A DNA stretch of 64,000 nt from Companilactobacillus kedongensis (GCF_003946625.1 NZ_RHOR01000004.1:1-64000), one strand, 5' to 3'; shown: positions 15,358 through 24,254, counted from the stretch's first letter. Program-made: numbers and translations. The notes: generated from the letters alone by a model not told the origin.

Positions 15358-15430
15358 TGCCCGTTGGTCAAATGGTTTAAGACGCCACCCTCTCAAGGTG
15401 GAGTTATGGGTTCGATTCCCATACGGGTGA
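15358..15430 (+). tRNA. tRNA-Glu, anticodon CUC
   Basis: The cloverleaf has acceptor strands TGCCCGT and ACGGGTG, a D-arm with GGTCAAATGGTTTAAGAC, an anticodon stem CCACC/GGTGG around CTCTCAA (anticodon CUC, reading GAG), and a T-loop GGTTCGATTCC. The body matches bacterial tRNA-Glu. The first pair is U1-G72 rather than the usual G-C, which is odd but still pairs. CCA is not encoded. With C34 it would be a second glutamate isoacceptor beside the common UUC type. Confidence 0.88.
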
Positions 15431-15469
15431 TTTTGTACCAAGTTCTGATAAATCTTAATTTGACAAAAG

Positions 15470-15500
15470 TGCTGTAAACCTTGTGTTTACGGCATTTTTG
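15470..15500 (+). terminator. Intrinsic terminator of tRNA-Glu
   Basis: TGCTGTAAAC (15470-15479) pairs with GTTTACGGCA (15485-15494), with one G-U, and five T follow. Confidence 0.8.
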
Positions 15501-15601
15501 TTTTCCAAAAATTAACTCAAAATAAACTTTTGTCCCACAAATTCTATTCAATTTCGAAAAAATAAATAAGCCTAAGTATAGACTCATTTAAGTTGCTTAG
15601 A

Positions 15602-16210
15602 TTATTTCCAATTAAACTCTCGATTATTTGAAAATTTTGCACTACCTAGTTTTGTATCACCTTGATAAACGTTTGAATGGATTTTATCGGTCCCATCTTT
15701 ATTTTTACCTATGATTATTAATTGTGCCTCAGCAGCACCTACTGCGTTTCCTGCAATTGTATTTTTTTCATTTTCGTTTAAATTAACAAAATCAGGTGTA
15801 ATACTGATCCTTAAACCTCGATTACTGTCATAGCTAAGAGTATCGATGTAATTAGCATAATCATATCGATCATCACCAGAACTTGCGTATGATTTATCTT
15901 CATTCAATCCATCAATTAAGCTTTGATTATATTTTTTTACATCCGATCTTGTTAAATTTAATTGATCTTTATCTGGTGACTTTTTCTTTTTTTTATTTTC
16001 AACTTTGACATTATCTTTACTTGAAGTGTTTTCACCTGGACTAAATGTAGAAGTCATTAGCAATATAAATGAAATGATACAAATTAATAAAGAAATTCCA
16101 GCTACTTTATTTCCTATGAAACTATTCCTCTCTTGTTTTCTTGCATTAAACCACATCATAACGATAACTCCAGAAATAATAGTTATGGCTAAAGAGAATA
16201 AAAATAACAT
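15602..16210 (-). CDS. Membrane protein of unknown function
   Basis: The 202-residue protein has two N-terminal membrane segments (LFLFSLAITIISGVIVMMWF and VAGISLLICIISFILLMTS). A Lys-rich linker (ENKKKKKSPDK) and a polar C-terminal region of about 130 residues follow, probably outside the cell; that region includes YDYANYIDTLSYDSNRGLRI and EKNTIAGNAVGAAEAQLI. The C-terminal part recalls DUF4767/DUF4352-style extracellular domains of lactobacilli, but I cannot assign it firmly. ATG 16210, with GGGGA seven nt upstream, is preferred to 16249. It stands alone beside tRNA-Glu, in the same stretch as two other membrane-anchored accessory proteins. Confidence 0.65.
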   Translation of the reverse strand: MLFLFSLAITIISGVIVMMWFNARKQERNSFIGNKVAGISLLICIISFILLMTSTFSPGENTSSKDNVKVENKKKKKSPDKDQLNLTRSDVKKYNQSLIDGLNEDKSYASSGDDRYDYANYIDTLSYDSNRGLRISITPDFVNLNENEKNTIAGNAVGAAEAQLIIIGKNKDGTDKIHSNVYQGDTKLGSAKFSNNREFNWK

Positions 16211-16557
16211 ATATGATCCCCCAAATATATAGTCAGCTTTTCTAGTCATCAGTGTTTGGACAAATGTTAGTTTTTCTATAATAATATTTATTTAATTGAT
16301 AAATCTTGTTATCTTCTCAAATTACTCGTAATTAAGTATATCAGAATTGCAATTTTAGAAGGATGGGAAAATTATGGTTAATAATTGATAATATTCGTCC
16401 GAAAAAATTTTAGAAATTTGATGTTTAAATAAGCAAACATTGAACTTAATTATTGAGAACCATTTTTAAACATTTTAAATCTCCCAGTGTTATCACTACC
16501 AATCTCCACCAAAATCTATTATCTTTAAGTCACCACTAAATTTGGAGGAGCTATCTA
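16211..16557. other. Intergenic region without a recognisable gene
   Basis: This AT-rich stretch of 347 nt separates the divergent membrane-protein and VOC genes. I see no ORF with a ribosome binding site, no RNA fold and no strong repeat. It should contain the promoters of both flanking genes; the last bases carry GGAGGA ahead of ATG 16558. Confidence 0.6.
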
Positions 16558-16938
16558 ATGAAAAAGGGAATTGAATTAGACATTGTGGTTTCAAATGCGA
16601 GAGAAACGGTAGAACAGTTTCAAAAGGTTTTCGACATTCAAATAATTGAGGTTCAAAGCACAGCAGCAAAAGATGATACCATTTTGGTAAATATGGAAGG
16701 GATGAACATTCATTTCTTGAGCAAGAATGATGCAGTTGGGTTCAAAACTCCTATAACCACTCCGGAATCTCTCTGGGTCAATATCATTGTTGATGACATT
16801 GAGAAGACTAAAGATGCTGCCGTTCAAGCTGGATTTGAGTTAACTATTCCAATTACTAAAGAACCTTATGAGGGTATGCTCTACATGCTATTAAAAGACA
16901 GTGATAATTACCAATGGATGGTGTACGAGGCAAAATAA
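16558..16938 (+). CDS. VOC (glyoxalase/bleomycin-resistance fold) protein
   Basis: The 126-residue protein has the paired beta-alpha-beta-beta-beta modules of the vicinal oxygen chelate superfamily: IELDIVVSNARETVEQFQKVFDI at the start and LWVNIIVDDIEKTKDAAVQAGFEL in the second half, ending LLKDSDNYQWMVYE. It is closest to PhnB/YjdN-like single-domain members. Metal ligands are not clearly conserved, so the activity cannot be named. GGAGGA lies at the correct distance before ATG 16558. A weak hairpin follows (16939-16965). Confidence 0.82.
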   Translation: MKKGIELDIVVSNARETVEQFQKVFDIQIIEVQSTAAKDDTILVNMEGMNIHFLSKNDAVGFKTPITTPESLWVNIIVDDIEKTKDAAVQAGFELTIPITKEPYEGMLYMLLKDSDNYQWMVYEAK

Positions 16939-16965
16939 AAAGCCTTCATTAAGAAGACTTTAATG
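16939..16965. terminator. Weak bidirectional terminator
   Basis: AAAGCCTTC and GAAGACTTT pair around ATTAA with one mismatch. On the minus strand the stem runs into TTTATTTT. It lies between the convergent VOC gene and the small membrane protein gene. Confidence 0.5.
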
Positions 16966-17166
16966 TTTGATGATTGCGATGTAGATCAGTATGAAAAACA
17001 GAACAGCGGAGTATGCTACTCCGGCAAATCCAGCAAACTCCATGATTATCCAATTGGTAATTTTAGAAGTTGCTAATAAAAGGATCGACATTACACTGAA
17101 CATAGCGAACTGTCTTAGAATGCTTTGAAAGGCTTGGTTCAACTCTTTTTTTTCTTTATTCTTCAT
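16960..17166 (-). CDS. Small membrane protein, unknown
   Basis: The 68-residue product has two hydrophobic segments (FAMFSVMSILLLATSKI and VAYSAVLFFILIYIAII) after a charged N-terminus. Its ATG overlaps the stop codon of the CPBP gene (TAATG), so translation is probably coupled. I do not recognise the family. The tight coupling to a membrane protease suggests a linked role, which is inference. Confidence 0.6.
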   Translation of the reverse strand: MKNKEKKELNQAFQSILRQFAMFSVMSILLLATSKITNWIIMEFAGFAGVAYSAVLFFILIYIAIIKH

Positions 17167-17849
17167 TACATTACGCCTACTATAATAGCTAGAAAATTAT
17201 TGAGGAAATGAACTGTGATATCAGCTTTAATATTCTTAGTTCTGGCGTAAACAGCGGCTAAAACAACACCTAAGAGTACTTTTGATAAGAAGTAGATCCA
17301 ATCAACATTGGTGCTGAATGGTGCATGTGCATAACCAAAGAACAATCCACTGAGTAAGACAGAAACTATCGGAGTATTTGGGAAGAACCAATTCATGAAG
17401 ATACCTCTAAAGAGGATTTCTTCTAAAACTGGTGCTACTACAATAGTAAAAAGAACAAGAATAACAATATTATTCTGTGCGACTAATTGTAATGCATCAA
17501 CGTTGGAATTGGTTTTATTCATCAAAGGAACAGTTACAGCATTGATGGCAAAGGTTAGTAATGTCGCAAATCCAACTATGATCCAGGTTGATTTCTTGAA
17601 AGGCACAGCTTTGAATGGTTGTGCCTTTTTAAATACGCTCCAAATAATGAAAGCGACAACAACTAGCAGTATAATAGTTATAATTGGCACTATTTTTAAA
17701 TATGAAGCATAATTATGACCGAGATCTTTTTTTGTCAGCGTTAGTAGTCCTAATGGTATTTGTTCAAGTAAGAATAATCCCAGAAAAGCCATGACGTGGA
17801 AGAAACCTATCAAGGGGTTGAAGTTGTTTTTATTGCTATTCGTTTTCAA
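17166..17849 (-). CDS. CPBP family intramembrane glutamic endopeptidase
   Basis: The protein of about 227 residues has roughly seven membrane segments and the CPBP (Abi) motifs EEILFRGIF and FGYAHAP that carry the catalytic Glu and His pair. Related proteins process prenylated substrates or act in bacteriocin self-immunity (PlnI/SkkI type). AAGGTGG lies 8 nt ahead of TTG 17849; a GTG at 17861 is in frame but has no RBS. A small membrane protein gene overlaps its stop. No bacteriocin structural gene is visible nearby, so an immunity role is not supported here. Confidence 0.85.
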   Translation of the reverse strand: MKTNSNKNNFNPLIGFFHVMAFLGLFLLEQIPLGLLTLTKKDLGHNYASYLKIVPIITIILLVVVAFIIWSVFKKAQPFKAVPFKKSTWIIVGFATLLTFAINAVTVPLMNKTNSNVDALQLVAQNNIVILVLFTIVVAPVLEEILFRGIFMNWFFPNTPIVSVLLSGLFFGYAHAPFSTNVDWIYFLSKVLLGVVLAAVYARTKNIKADITVHFLNNFLAIIVGVM

Positions 17850-17886
17850 TAGAAGTTCCACCTTTTTTAATAAAAATTAGAATTTT

Positions 17887-17914
17887 TTGCGAATAAGTGC
17901 TTTAATACTATAAT
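17887..17914 (+). promoter_or_regulatory. Probable promoter of the ABC exporter operon
   Basis: TTGCGA (17887-17892) and TATAAT (17909-17914) are spaced by 16 nt, 24 nt before the first ABC gene. Confidence 0.55.
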
Positions 17915-17938
17915 GAGTTTTTTAAAGGGAGTGAATAT

Positions 17939-19660
17939 ATGCTTAAAATTGCTCGAGGGAGAATTAATCTCTGGCAAGTTCTTGGTGCGCTGTTATTTAT
18001 GACAATCCAAGTTATTGCGACATTGTACCTGCCAAATATTACATCTGATATTGTTAATAACGGTATTTCTACTGGTGATACTAACTATATCATGCATGCA
18101 GGTTTGAGGATGGTGGTTGTTTCTTTCATTGCAATCATTGCTGCTTTGGGAAATGTTCTTATGGCTTCTCAGGCATCGCAAGGATTGGGTAGAAAGTTAA
18201 GATCAGACCTGTTTAGAAAGATATTATACTTTACTAATGATGAATTCGACAAATTCGACACTTCATCATTAACAACTAGAACAACAAATGATGTTATTCA
18301 GATTCAAAACGTTATGATCATGATGTTGAGAATGATGATCATGGCACCAATCATGTTAATTGGTGCTAGTTTCATGGCTTATCAAAAAAATGCGGCTATG
18401 ACAAAAATATTCTTGATCTCAATACCTGTTCTAATCGTTTTGGTTGGATTAGTCATGTATTTTGCTGTGCCATTATTTAAAGCTATGCAGAAAAAGACTG
18501 ATCGTTTGAATCTTATTTTCCGTGAGGGATTGACTGGTGTTCGTGTTATTAGAGCTTTCAGACAGGATAAGTTTGAACAAGATCGTTTTGAGGATGCTAA
18601 TGCTGACTACACTAACAATGCTGTTAAAGTATTTACTATTGTAGCTTTGATGTTTCCAATCGTAACTTTGGTTATGAGTGGAACAAATATTGGTATTACT
18701 TGGTTGGGTGCACAATATATTGCTGACCAATCTATGCAAGTTGGTAATTTAATTGCCTTCATGACATATGCAATGCAGATTCTAATGAGCTTTATGATCC
18801 TTTCATTGGTCTTTGTGTTCGTACCTCGTGCTTCAGCTTCAGCTGCTCGTATTCAAGAAGTATTTGCTGCTGAAAGTCAAATCGATACGATCGACAAGCC
18901 TATTAAGATAAAAGATGATCCTGCATTAAGTTTCAGCGATGTTAATTTCAGATATCATGGAGCTGAAAACTTAGCTCTGTCTAATTTGAACTTCTCGATC
19001 GAATCTGGTCAAACTTTGGCTATTATCGGTGGTACTGGTTCCGGTAAGAGTACCTTGATCAATATGATCCCAAGATTTTTTGATGCTGAAACGGGTGTCG
19101 TAAGTCTTAATGGAACTGATGTCAAAGCCTTGAGCAATGAGGACATTAATCAACACGTTTCGATGGTTCCTCAAAAGGCAATTCTTTTCAAAGGTAATAT
19201 TCGCGATAATATGACCTATGGTAAAGAAGACGCGACGGATGATGAAATTTGGAACGCTTTGGAGATTGCACAGGCGGCTGATTTTGTTAAGGAATTAGAT
19301 GGACAGCTTGATGCTAAAGTTGAACAAGGTGGAGAGAACTTCTCTGGTGGTCAACGTCAGCGTTTGGCTATTGCTCGTGCTTTGGTTAAAGATGCTTCTG
19401 TTTATATCTTTGATGATTCGTTCTCAGCTCTTGATTTCAAGACTGATTTGAATCTAAGAACGGCCCTGAAGAATGATAAACGTATCAATCAAAGTGTTGT
19501 CGTTATTGTTGGTCAAAGAATTTCAACTGTTGCTGATGCTGATCAAATTGTTGTCCTTGACGACGGTAAGATGGTCGGTTTAGGAACACATGAAGAACTA
19601 AAAGAAAACAATGAAACATATCAAGAAATTATTGATTCTCAATTAAGGGAGGGTAAGTAA
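17939..19660 (+). CDS. Heterodimeric ABC exporter subunit, degenerate site half
   Basis: The 573-residue half-transporter has six membrane segments followed by a nucleotide-binding domain: Walker A GGTGSGKST, signature FSGGQRQR, Walker B VYIFDDSFSALD. Two catalytic positions are altered: Asp follows Walker B where Glu is expected, and the switch region reads VGQRIST with Gln in place of His. These are the hallmarks of the degenerate partner in TM287/288, BmrCD and LmrCD-type exporters. The next gene overlaps it by one base (TAATG) and supplies the consensus site. The likely role is multidrug or lipid-linked export; the substrate is unknown. Confidence 0.93.
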   Translation: MLKIARGRINLWQVLGALLFMTIQVIATLYLPNITSDIVNNGISTGDTNYIMHAGLRMVVVSFIAIIAALGNVLMASQASQGLGRKLRSDLFRKILYFTNDEFDKFDTSSLTTRTTNDVIQIQNVMIMMLRMMIMAPIMLIGASFMAYQKNAAMTKIFLISIPVLIVLVGLVMYFAVPLFKAMQKKTDRLNLIFREGLTGVRVIRAFRQDKFEQDRFEDANADYTNNAVKVFTIVALMFPIVTLVMSGTNIGITWLGAQYIADQSMQVGNLIAFMTYAMQILMSFMILSLVFVFVPRASASAARIQEVFAAESQIDTIDKPIKIKDDPALSFSDVNFRYHGAENLALSNLNFSIESGQTLAIIGGTGSGKSTLINMIPRFFDAETGVVSLNGTDVKALSNEDINQHVSMVPQKAILFKGNIRDNMTYGKEDATDDEIWNALEIAQAADFVKELDGQLDAKVEQGGENFSGGQRQRLAIARALVKDASVYIFDDSFSALDFKTDLNLRTALKNDKRINQSVVVIVGQRISTVADADQIVVLDDGKMVGLGTHEELKENNETYQEIIDSQLREGK

Positions 19661-21534
19661 TGGCTAAAGAACAATCCAAAACAACCCCATCCGGTGGACA
19701 TGGTCCAGGTAATCATGGTCCAGCAATCAAAGTAAAACCAAAGAATTTTTGGAAGACAACTGGAAGACTGGCTAAATATATGTCTTCTTATACAATTGGA
19801 CTTATTACTGTTATGGTTCTTGCAATCGTTTCAGCAATTTTTCAAATTAGAACGCCAAAGATTTTGGGTGAAGCTACAACTGAGATCTACAAAGGTTTCA
19901 TGACTGGTGTGGCTCAACAAAAGGCTGGTATTCAAGTTAGCAAGTTCCCAATCAACTTTACAAAGATCGAGCATATTATTTTGATCGTATTGTTGATGTA
20001 CTTAGCTTCAGCGTTATTTAGTTTCTTGCAACAATTCGTTATGACACGTATTTCTCAACGAACTGTTTTCAAATTAAGACGTGATCTTAAATCTAAGATG
20101 GAACGTTTGCCAATCAACTATTATGATTCACATTCAAACGGTGATATTATGTCGCGTGCTATCAATGATATGGATAATATCGCTGGTACATTGCAACAAA
20201 GTGTTACTCAACTGGTAACAAGTACCGTGACCTTTATTGGTGTCTTGTGGATGATGTTTACGATCAGTTGGAAGCTTACATTGATTGCTTTAGCGACTAT
20301 TCCAGTCAGCTTGATCGTGGTTGGATTAATTGCACCACAGTCACAGAAATTCTTTAAGCGTCAACAAAAGTCATTGGGACTCTTGAATAATCAAGTTGAA
20401 GAGAATTATTCCGGACATGTTGTTGTTAAGAGTTTTACTCATGAACAAGAATCAATTGATGTATTTGAGAAAGAGAACGAAAAACTATATAAGGCATCTT
20501 GGAAAGCACAATTTATTTCTGGTTTAGTTATGCCAATGATGACATTTTTAAATAACTTAGGTTATGTTTTCGTTGCCATGTATGGTGGTATCCAAGTTGC
20601 CAATGGTAAATTGCCAATTGGTGATATTCAAGCTTTCTTACAATATATGAACCAATTTTCACAACCAATCGCTCAACTGGCCAATTTAACTAATACAATT
20701 CAAGCAACTGTTGCCTCAGCAGAACGTATCTTTGAAATTATTGATGAACCAGATATGGAAAACAAAAAAGTTGATGTACCTGACGTTCAAACTGATGACA
20801 AAGTAACTTTGGATCATGTTAAATTCGGCTATGATGATAAGCCAATTTTACTTGAGGATTATAACTTACAAGTTAAACCTGGTGAAATGGTTGCTATCGT
20901 TGGACCAACTGGTGCCGGTAAGACAACTATTATCAACTTGTTGGAACGTTTCTATGAAGTTAAAGGCGGATCAATCAAGCTTGATGGTAAAGATATTCGT
21001 AATATGACTCGTGAAGAAGTCAGAAGCCACTATGCGATGGTACTTCAAGATACTTGGCTCTTTACAGGAACCATTTATGATAATTTGAAATATAGTCGTG
21101 AAGACGCAACTAAGGAAGATATCATTGCCGCTGCTAAAGCAGCCCATGTTGATAACTTTGTACGTCAGTTGCCAAACGGTTACGATACAGTCCTAAACGA
21201 AGAGGCTTCAAACATTTCTCAAGGACAGCGCCAATTGATCACGATTGCCCGTGCGTTTGTCGCTGATCCAGAGATCTTGATCCTTGATGAAGCTACATCT
21301 TCAGTTGATACAAGAACTGAGATCCATATTCAGCATGCTATGGAACGACTATTGAAGAACCGTACAAGTTTCGTAGTAGCTCACAGATTGTCAACAATTC
21401 AAAATGCCGATAAGATCATTGTTATGAATGATGGTTCAATTATTGAAACTGGTAATCATGATGAATTAATGGCTAAGAATGGTTTCTATGCTGACTTATA
21501 TAATTCACAATTTGCTGGTAATGTTGCTATGTAA
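19660..21534 (+). CDS. Heterodimeric ABC exporter subunit, catalytic half
   Basis: The 624-residue half-transporter has a Gly/His-rich N-terminal extension (PSGGHGPGNHGP), six membrane segments, and a nucleotide-binding domain with GPTGAGKTT, ISQGQRQL, ILILDEATSSVD and an intact AHRLST switch. The catalytic Glu and His are therefore here, while the signature is the variant SQGQ type usual in the partner of a degenerate subunit. It corresponds to TM288/BmrD/LmrD. Translation is coupled to the upstream gene, and a terminator follows its stop. Confidence 0.93.
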   Translation: MAKEQSKTTPSGGHGPGNHGPAIKVKPKNFWKTTGRLAKYMSSYTIGLITVMVLAIVSAIFQIRTPKILGEATTEIYKGFMTGVAQQKAGIQVSKFPINFTKIEHIILIVLLMYLASALFSFLQQFVMTRISQRTVFKLRRDLKSKMERLPINYYDSHSNGDIMSRAINDMDNIAGTLQQSVTQLVTSTVTFIGVLWMMFTISWKLTLIALATIPVSLIVVGLIAPQSQKFFKRQQKSLGLLNNQVEENYSGHVVVKSFTHEQESIDVFEKENEKLYKASWKAQFISGLVMPMMTFLNNLGYVFVAMYGGIQVANGKLPIGDIQAFLQYMNQFSQPIAQLANLTNTIQATVASAERIFEIIDEPDMENKKVDVPDVQTDDKVTLDHVKFGYDDKPILLEDYNLQVKPGEMVAIVGPTGAGKTTIINLLERFYEVKGGSIKLDGKDIRNMTREEVRSHYAMVLQDTWLFTGTIYDNLKYSREDATKEDIIAAAKAAHVDNFVRQLPNGYDTVLNEEASNISQGQRQLITIARAFVADPEILILDEATSSVDTRTEIHIQHAMERLLKNRTSFVVAHRLSTIQNADKIIVMNDGSIIETGNHDELMAKNGFYADLYNSQFAGNVAM

Positions 21535-21540
21535 ATAAAA

Positions 21541-21572
21541 AATCTATCTGCTATTAGCAGGTAGATTTTTTG
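21541..21572 (+). terminator. Intrinsic terminator of the ABC exporter operon
   Basis: AATCTATCTGC (21541-21551) pairs with GCAGGTAGATT (21557-21567), with one G-U, followed by TTTTT. Confidence 0.85.
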
Positions 21573-21677
21573 TATTCCGAATTTTATAAAATTTACATAC
21601 GAATTATGAAAATTTTAACAACGTTGTTAGATTTACAATATGCATATATTGATATTATAAATCGAGGGTGTTTAAAA

Positions 21678-24113
21678 ATGAGGTTCAACCAGTTAAAAAG
21701 TAATCCGAACAGCATTGTTAAAAAAAGATTGAAAAAATCTGGAACACAATGGGTCGTCGTTAGCAGTTTATTTTTTGCTGGAGCGATTTTCATTGGTGGA
21801 GCAACGACAGTTCACGCTGCTGATGCTCCAGTAGTTTCAACAACTTTGACTGGTACAAGTGATCAGTCAGGAACAGATACTGGTACAAAAGCGAATGGTA
21901 CTACTGGAGCAGAGGGCACGGTAGACGATTCAACAAAAGAACAAGTATCTGACTCAAATGACGATGGTTCAAAGAGCACAGGTGAGGGAACTACGAATGA
22001 AGGTTCTGAAAATAATGGTTCTGGAAATACTGAGTCTGGAATAGGTGTTTCATCTAATTTAGCTTCTGGTGGCACTGAAAATACTCCAGCTTCTAGTACA
22101 GGTGATACAAGTACTGGTACTGAAGGTAATAATAATGGAACAGAAGGAGCAACACCTGGAAATACAGATTCTGAAGATCCAACAACTGGTACAGGCAGTG
22201 ATACAACTAATGAAGGACCTGCGGCAGCCCCAGTGGCAGCAAGTGCAGAAGTAGCTGCTCCTAATATTGCGGAAGGTAGCTTTGGTACTTCTAATTGGTA
22301 TATCAATTCAGATAATGTTTTGCATATCGGTGCAGGTGATTTTGCAACATCAGTTTATGCCAGTCCATGGGCAGCATATTCAAATCAAATAACTTCAATA
22401 GTATTTGATGATGAAGTAAATGGTAATGCTGATTCAAGTTATTTATTTGCAGGATTAACAAAAGTTACTTCAATCGTTAATGCTGATAATTTCAATACAT
22501 CTAATGTTCGTTATATGGACTATATGTTTTCAACTTTATCTTCTTTATCTTCGCTTAAAGACGTTGATTTTTCAAAATGGGACACAAAGAATGTTGTAAG
22601 TATGAACCACATGTTCTTTGGGGACCAGTTTGCCGGTGGAGGTCACTTTAAGTCACTAGATCTGTCTGATTTAGATGTTTCGAATGTTAAAGATATGTCT
22701 GGTATGTTCAGTGGACAATCAGATCTTACATCACTAGATTTATCAAACTGGAATGTATCAAATGTATCTTATATGAACGGTATGTTTCAATCAGATTCAA
22801 GTTTAAAATCACTAAACGTAAGTGGTTGGGATGTATCAAAAGTTACTACTTTTGGCCGCATGTTCCTTGGTGATAGAAATATTGATTCATTAGACTTATC
22901 GACTTGGAAAATGAATCCAACTGCTAATTCAGATATTTTGTTTGCTAACGCTAATATTAAACAATTGACATTAAGCGGAAGTGATGTCTTTAGTGGTGAT
23001 CCGGCTTTATCCGATTTGTCTACTTCAGACACTTTAACAGGTAAATGGATCAATGTTGGTACAGGAACAGTCGATAACCCTCAAGGTGGCTCTAAGCTCT
23101 CATCAGAGGAATTGATGGCTTTGTATGCCAATAATGGTGGTCCAGATGACACTTGGGTTCGTGAAAGCGTTAAGGTTGATACAAGTGTAACTGCATCTGT
23201 TACTATCAAATCTAATTTAGGACCTCAAATAGTTGATAATCAAAAGGGAAATATTGGAGATACTATAACGGTTAAGGTTCCACAAATCAAAGGTTATACA
23301 TCTGACAAAGATACAGTTAGCGCAATCGTCAATGCAAATAAAACTATTACTACAGATGAAGAAGTTAAATATACTGCAGATGCATCAACTGGTGGCTCAG
23401 GTTCAACTGACACTGGAAATACAAATAATAACAATAATAATACTGGTGATACCGACAATAATGGTTCAACCGGAACAAATCCTGGTGGTTCGGAAACTAA
23501 TGATTCGCAAATAATTGATCAGGATCAGACCATTGCTACATATGCAGATGAGCCAGCCGCCCAGCTTTATGATGTTAGTGGAAATATTATAAAAGGTCGT
23601 TTTCTAGATACAAATACTGATTGGCAAAGTGATAAAGTTTTGATCAGTAATGGTACGATGTATTATCGTGTTTCTACTAATGAATGGGTCAGAGCTGATG
23701 ATGTTTATGTATATGTTGCCGATAATGGTACTGTTAAGACCTATTTAGATAGCGATAAGACTTTAGTTGATGGTCATGCTAATAAATCAAGTCGTTTCTT
23801 AGCCGCTGGTACTGATTGGTTATTTGATCGTTATACTGAGATCAATGGTAATAAGTATTATCGTGTATCAACCAATGGATTCGTTAAAGAAGACAGCGTT
23901 GTTCCTTATACAGCAGTAAATAATGTAGTTAATACTAATTCAAATAACGTTGCAGTTTATAATGAAACAGGTGTCACATCAAAGCATATCTTATCGGCCA
24001 ATACAGCTTGGAAGACGGATAAAGTAGCTATGATCAATGATGTCAAAATGTATCGTGTATCGACTAATGAGTGGGTCAAAGCATCAGATGTCAGTTTGAA
24101 TGACAATATCTAA
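21678..24113 (+). CDS. Surface protein: BspA-like (DUF285), MucBP-like and SLAP domains
   Basis: The 811-residue secreted protein is a mosaic. A KxYKxGKxW-like signal (KKRLKKSGTQWVVVSS, cleavage after VHA) comes first, then about 150 residues rich in Ser/Thr/Gly/Asn/Glu. Next are DUF285 leucine-rich-type repeats (LDLSNWNVSNVSYMNGMF and variants) from about residue 210 to 430, and one MucBP-like module (ASVTIKSNLGPQIVDNQKG). A second low-complexity linker leads to three SLAP repeats ending in MYYRVSTNEWVRADDV-type blocks. There is no LPxTG, so SLAP repeats probably bind wall polymers non-covalently. ATG 21678, with GAGGGTG upstream, is preferred to 21570. A role in adhesion is likely. Confidence 0.88.
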   Translation: MRFNQLKSNPNSIVKKRLKKSGTQWVVVSSLFFAGAIFIGGATTVHAADAPVVSTTLTGTSDQSGTDTGTKANGTTGAEGTVDDSTKEQVSDSNDDGSKSTGEGTTNEGSENNGSGNTESGIGVSSNLASGGTENTPASSTGDTSTGTEGNNNGTEGATPGNTDSEDPTTGTGSDTTNEGPAAAPVAASAEVAAPNIAEGSFGTSNWYINSDNVLHIGAGDFATSVYASPWAAYSNQITSIVFDDEVNGNADSSYLFAGLTKVTSIVNADNFNTSNVRYMDYMFSTLSSLSSLKDVDFSKWDTKNVVSMNHMFFGDQFAGGGHFKSLDLSDLDVSNVKDMSGMFSGQSDLTSLDLSNWNVSNVSYMNGMFQSDSSLKSLNVSGWDVSKVTTFGRMFLGDRNIDSLDLSTWKMNPTANSDILFANANIKQLTLSGSDVFSGDPALSDLSTSDTLTGKWINVGTGTVDNPQGGSKLSSEELMALYANNGGPDDTWVRESVKVDTSVTASVTIKSNLGPQIVDNQKGNIGDTITVKVPQIKGYTSDKDTVSAIVNANKTITTDEEVKYTADASTGGSGSTDTGNTNNNNNNTGDTDNNGSTGTNPGGSETNDSQIIDQDQTIATYADEPAAQLYDVSGNIIKGRFLDTNTDWQSDKVLISNGTMYYRVSTNEWVRADDVYVYVADNGTVKTYLDSDKTLVDGHANKSSRFLAAGTDWLFDRYTEINGNKYYRVSTNGFVKEDSVVPYTAVNNVVNTNSNNVAVYNETGVTSKHILSANTAWKTDKVAMINDVKMYRVSTNEWVKASDVSLNDNI

Positions 24114-24119
24114 AAATTA

Positions 24120-24172
24120 AAATAGCGTTCTAAAGACCCTTATATCAGAGGATTTTTGGAACGCTATTTGAT
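24120..24172 (+). terminator. Probable terminator of the surface-protein gene
   Basis: AAATAGCGTTC (24120-24130) pairs perfectly with GAACGCTATTT (24159-24169) around a 28-nt loop. The T-run is short, so efficiency is uncertain. Confidence 0.55.
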
Positions 24173-24254
24173 TTGTTATATTCATGATTATTAAATTATC
24201 CTAGATGTTATTTTTACGATACAATTAGGACATTAATAACCGTGGAGATAAGGC

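Noticed and set aside
16211-16557. TGTTTGGACAAATG resembling an IS3 terminal repeat
   Set aside because: Only a few bases agree with the IS end at 125-149 and no transposase remnant is present.
21863-22306. 147-codon minus-strand frame, Pro/Val/Ser-rich
   Set aside because: It is antisense to the Ser/Thr/Gly-rich linker of the surface protein; low-complexity sequence keeps the opposite frame open.
22430-22930. Regularly spaced repeats that might suggest a CRISPR array
   Set aside because: They are codon-phase DUF285 protein repeats, imperfect and without constant spacers; no cas genes occur.
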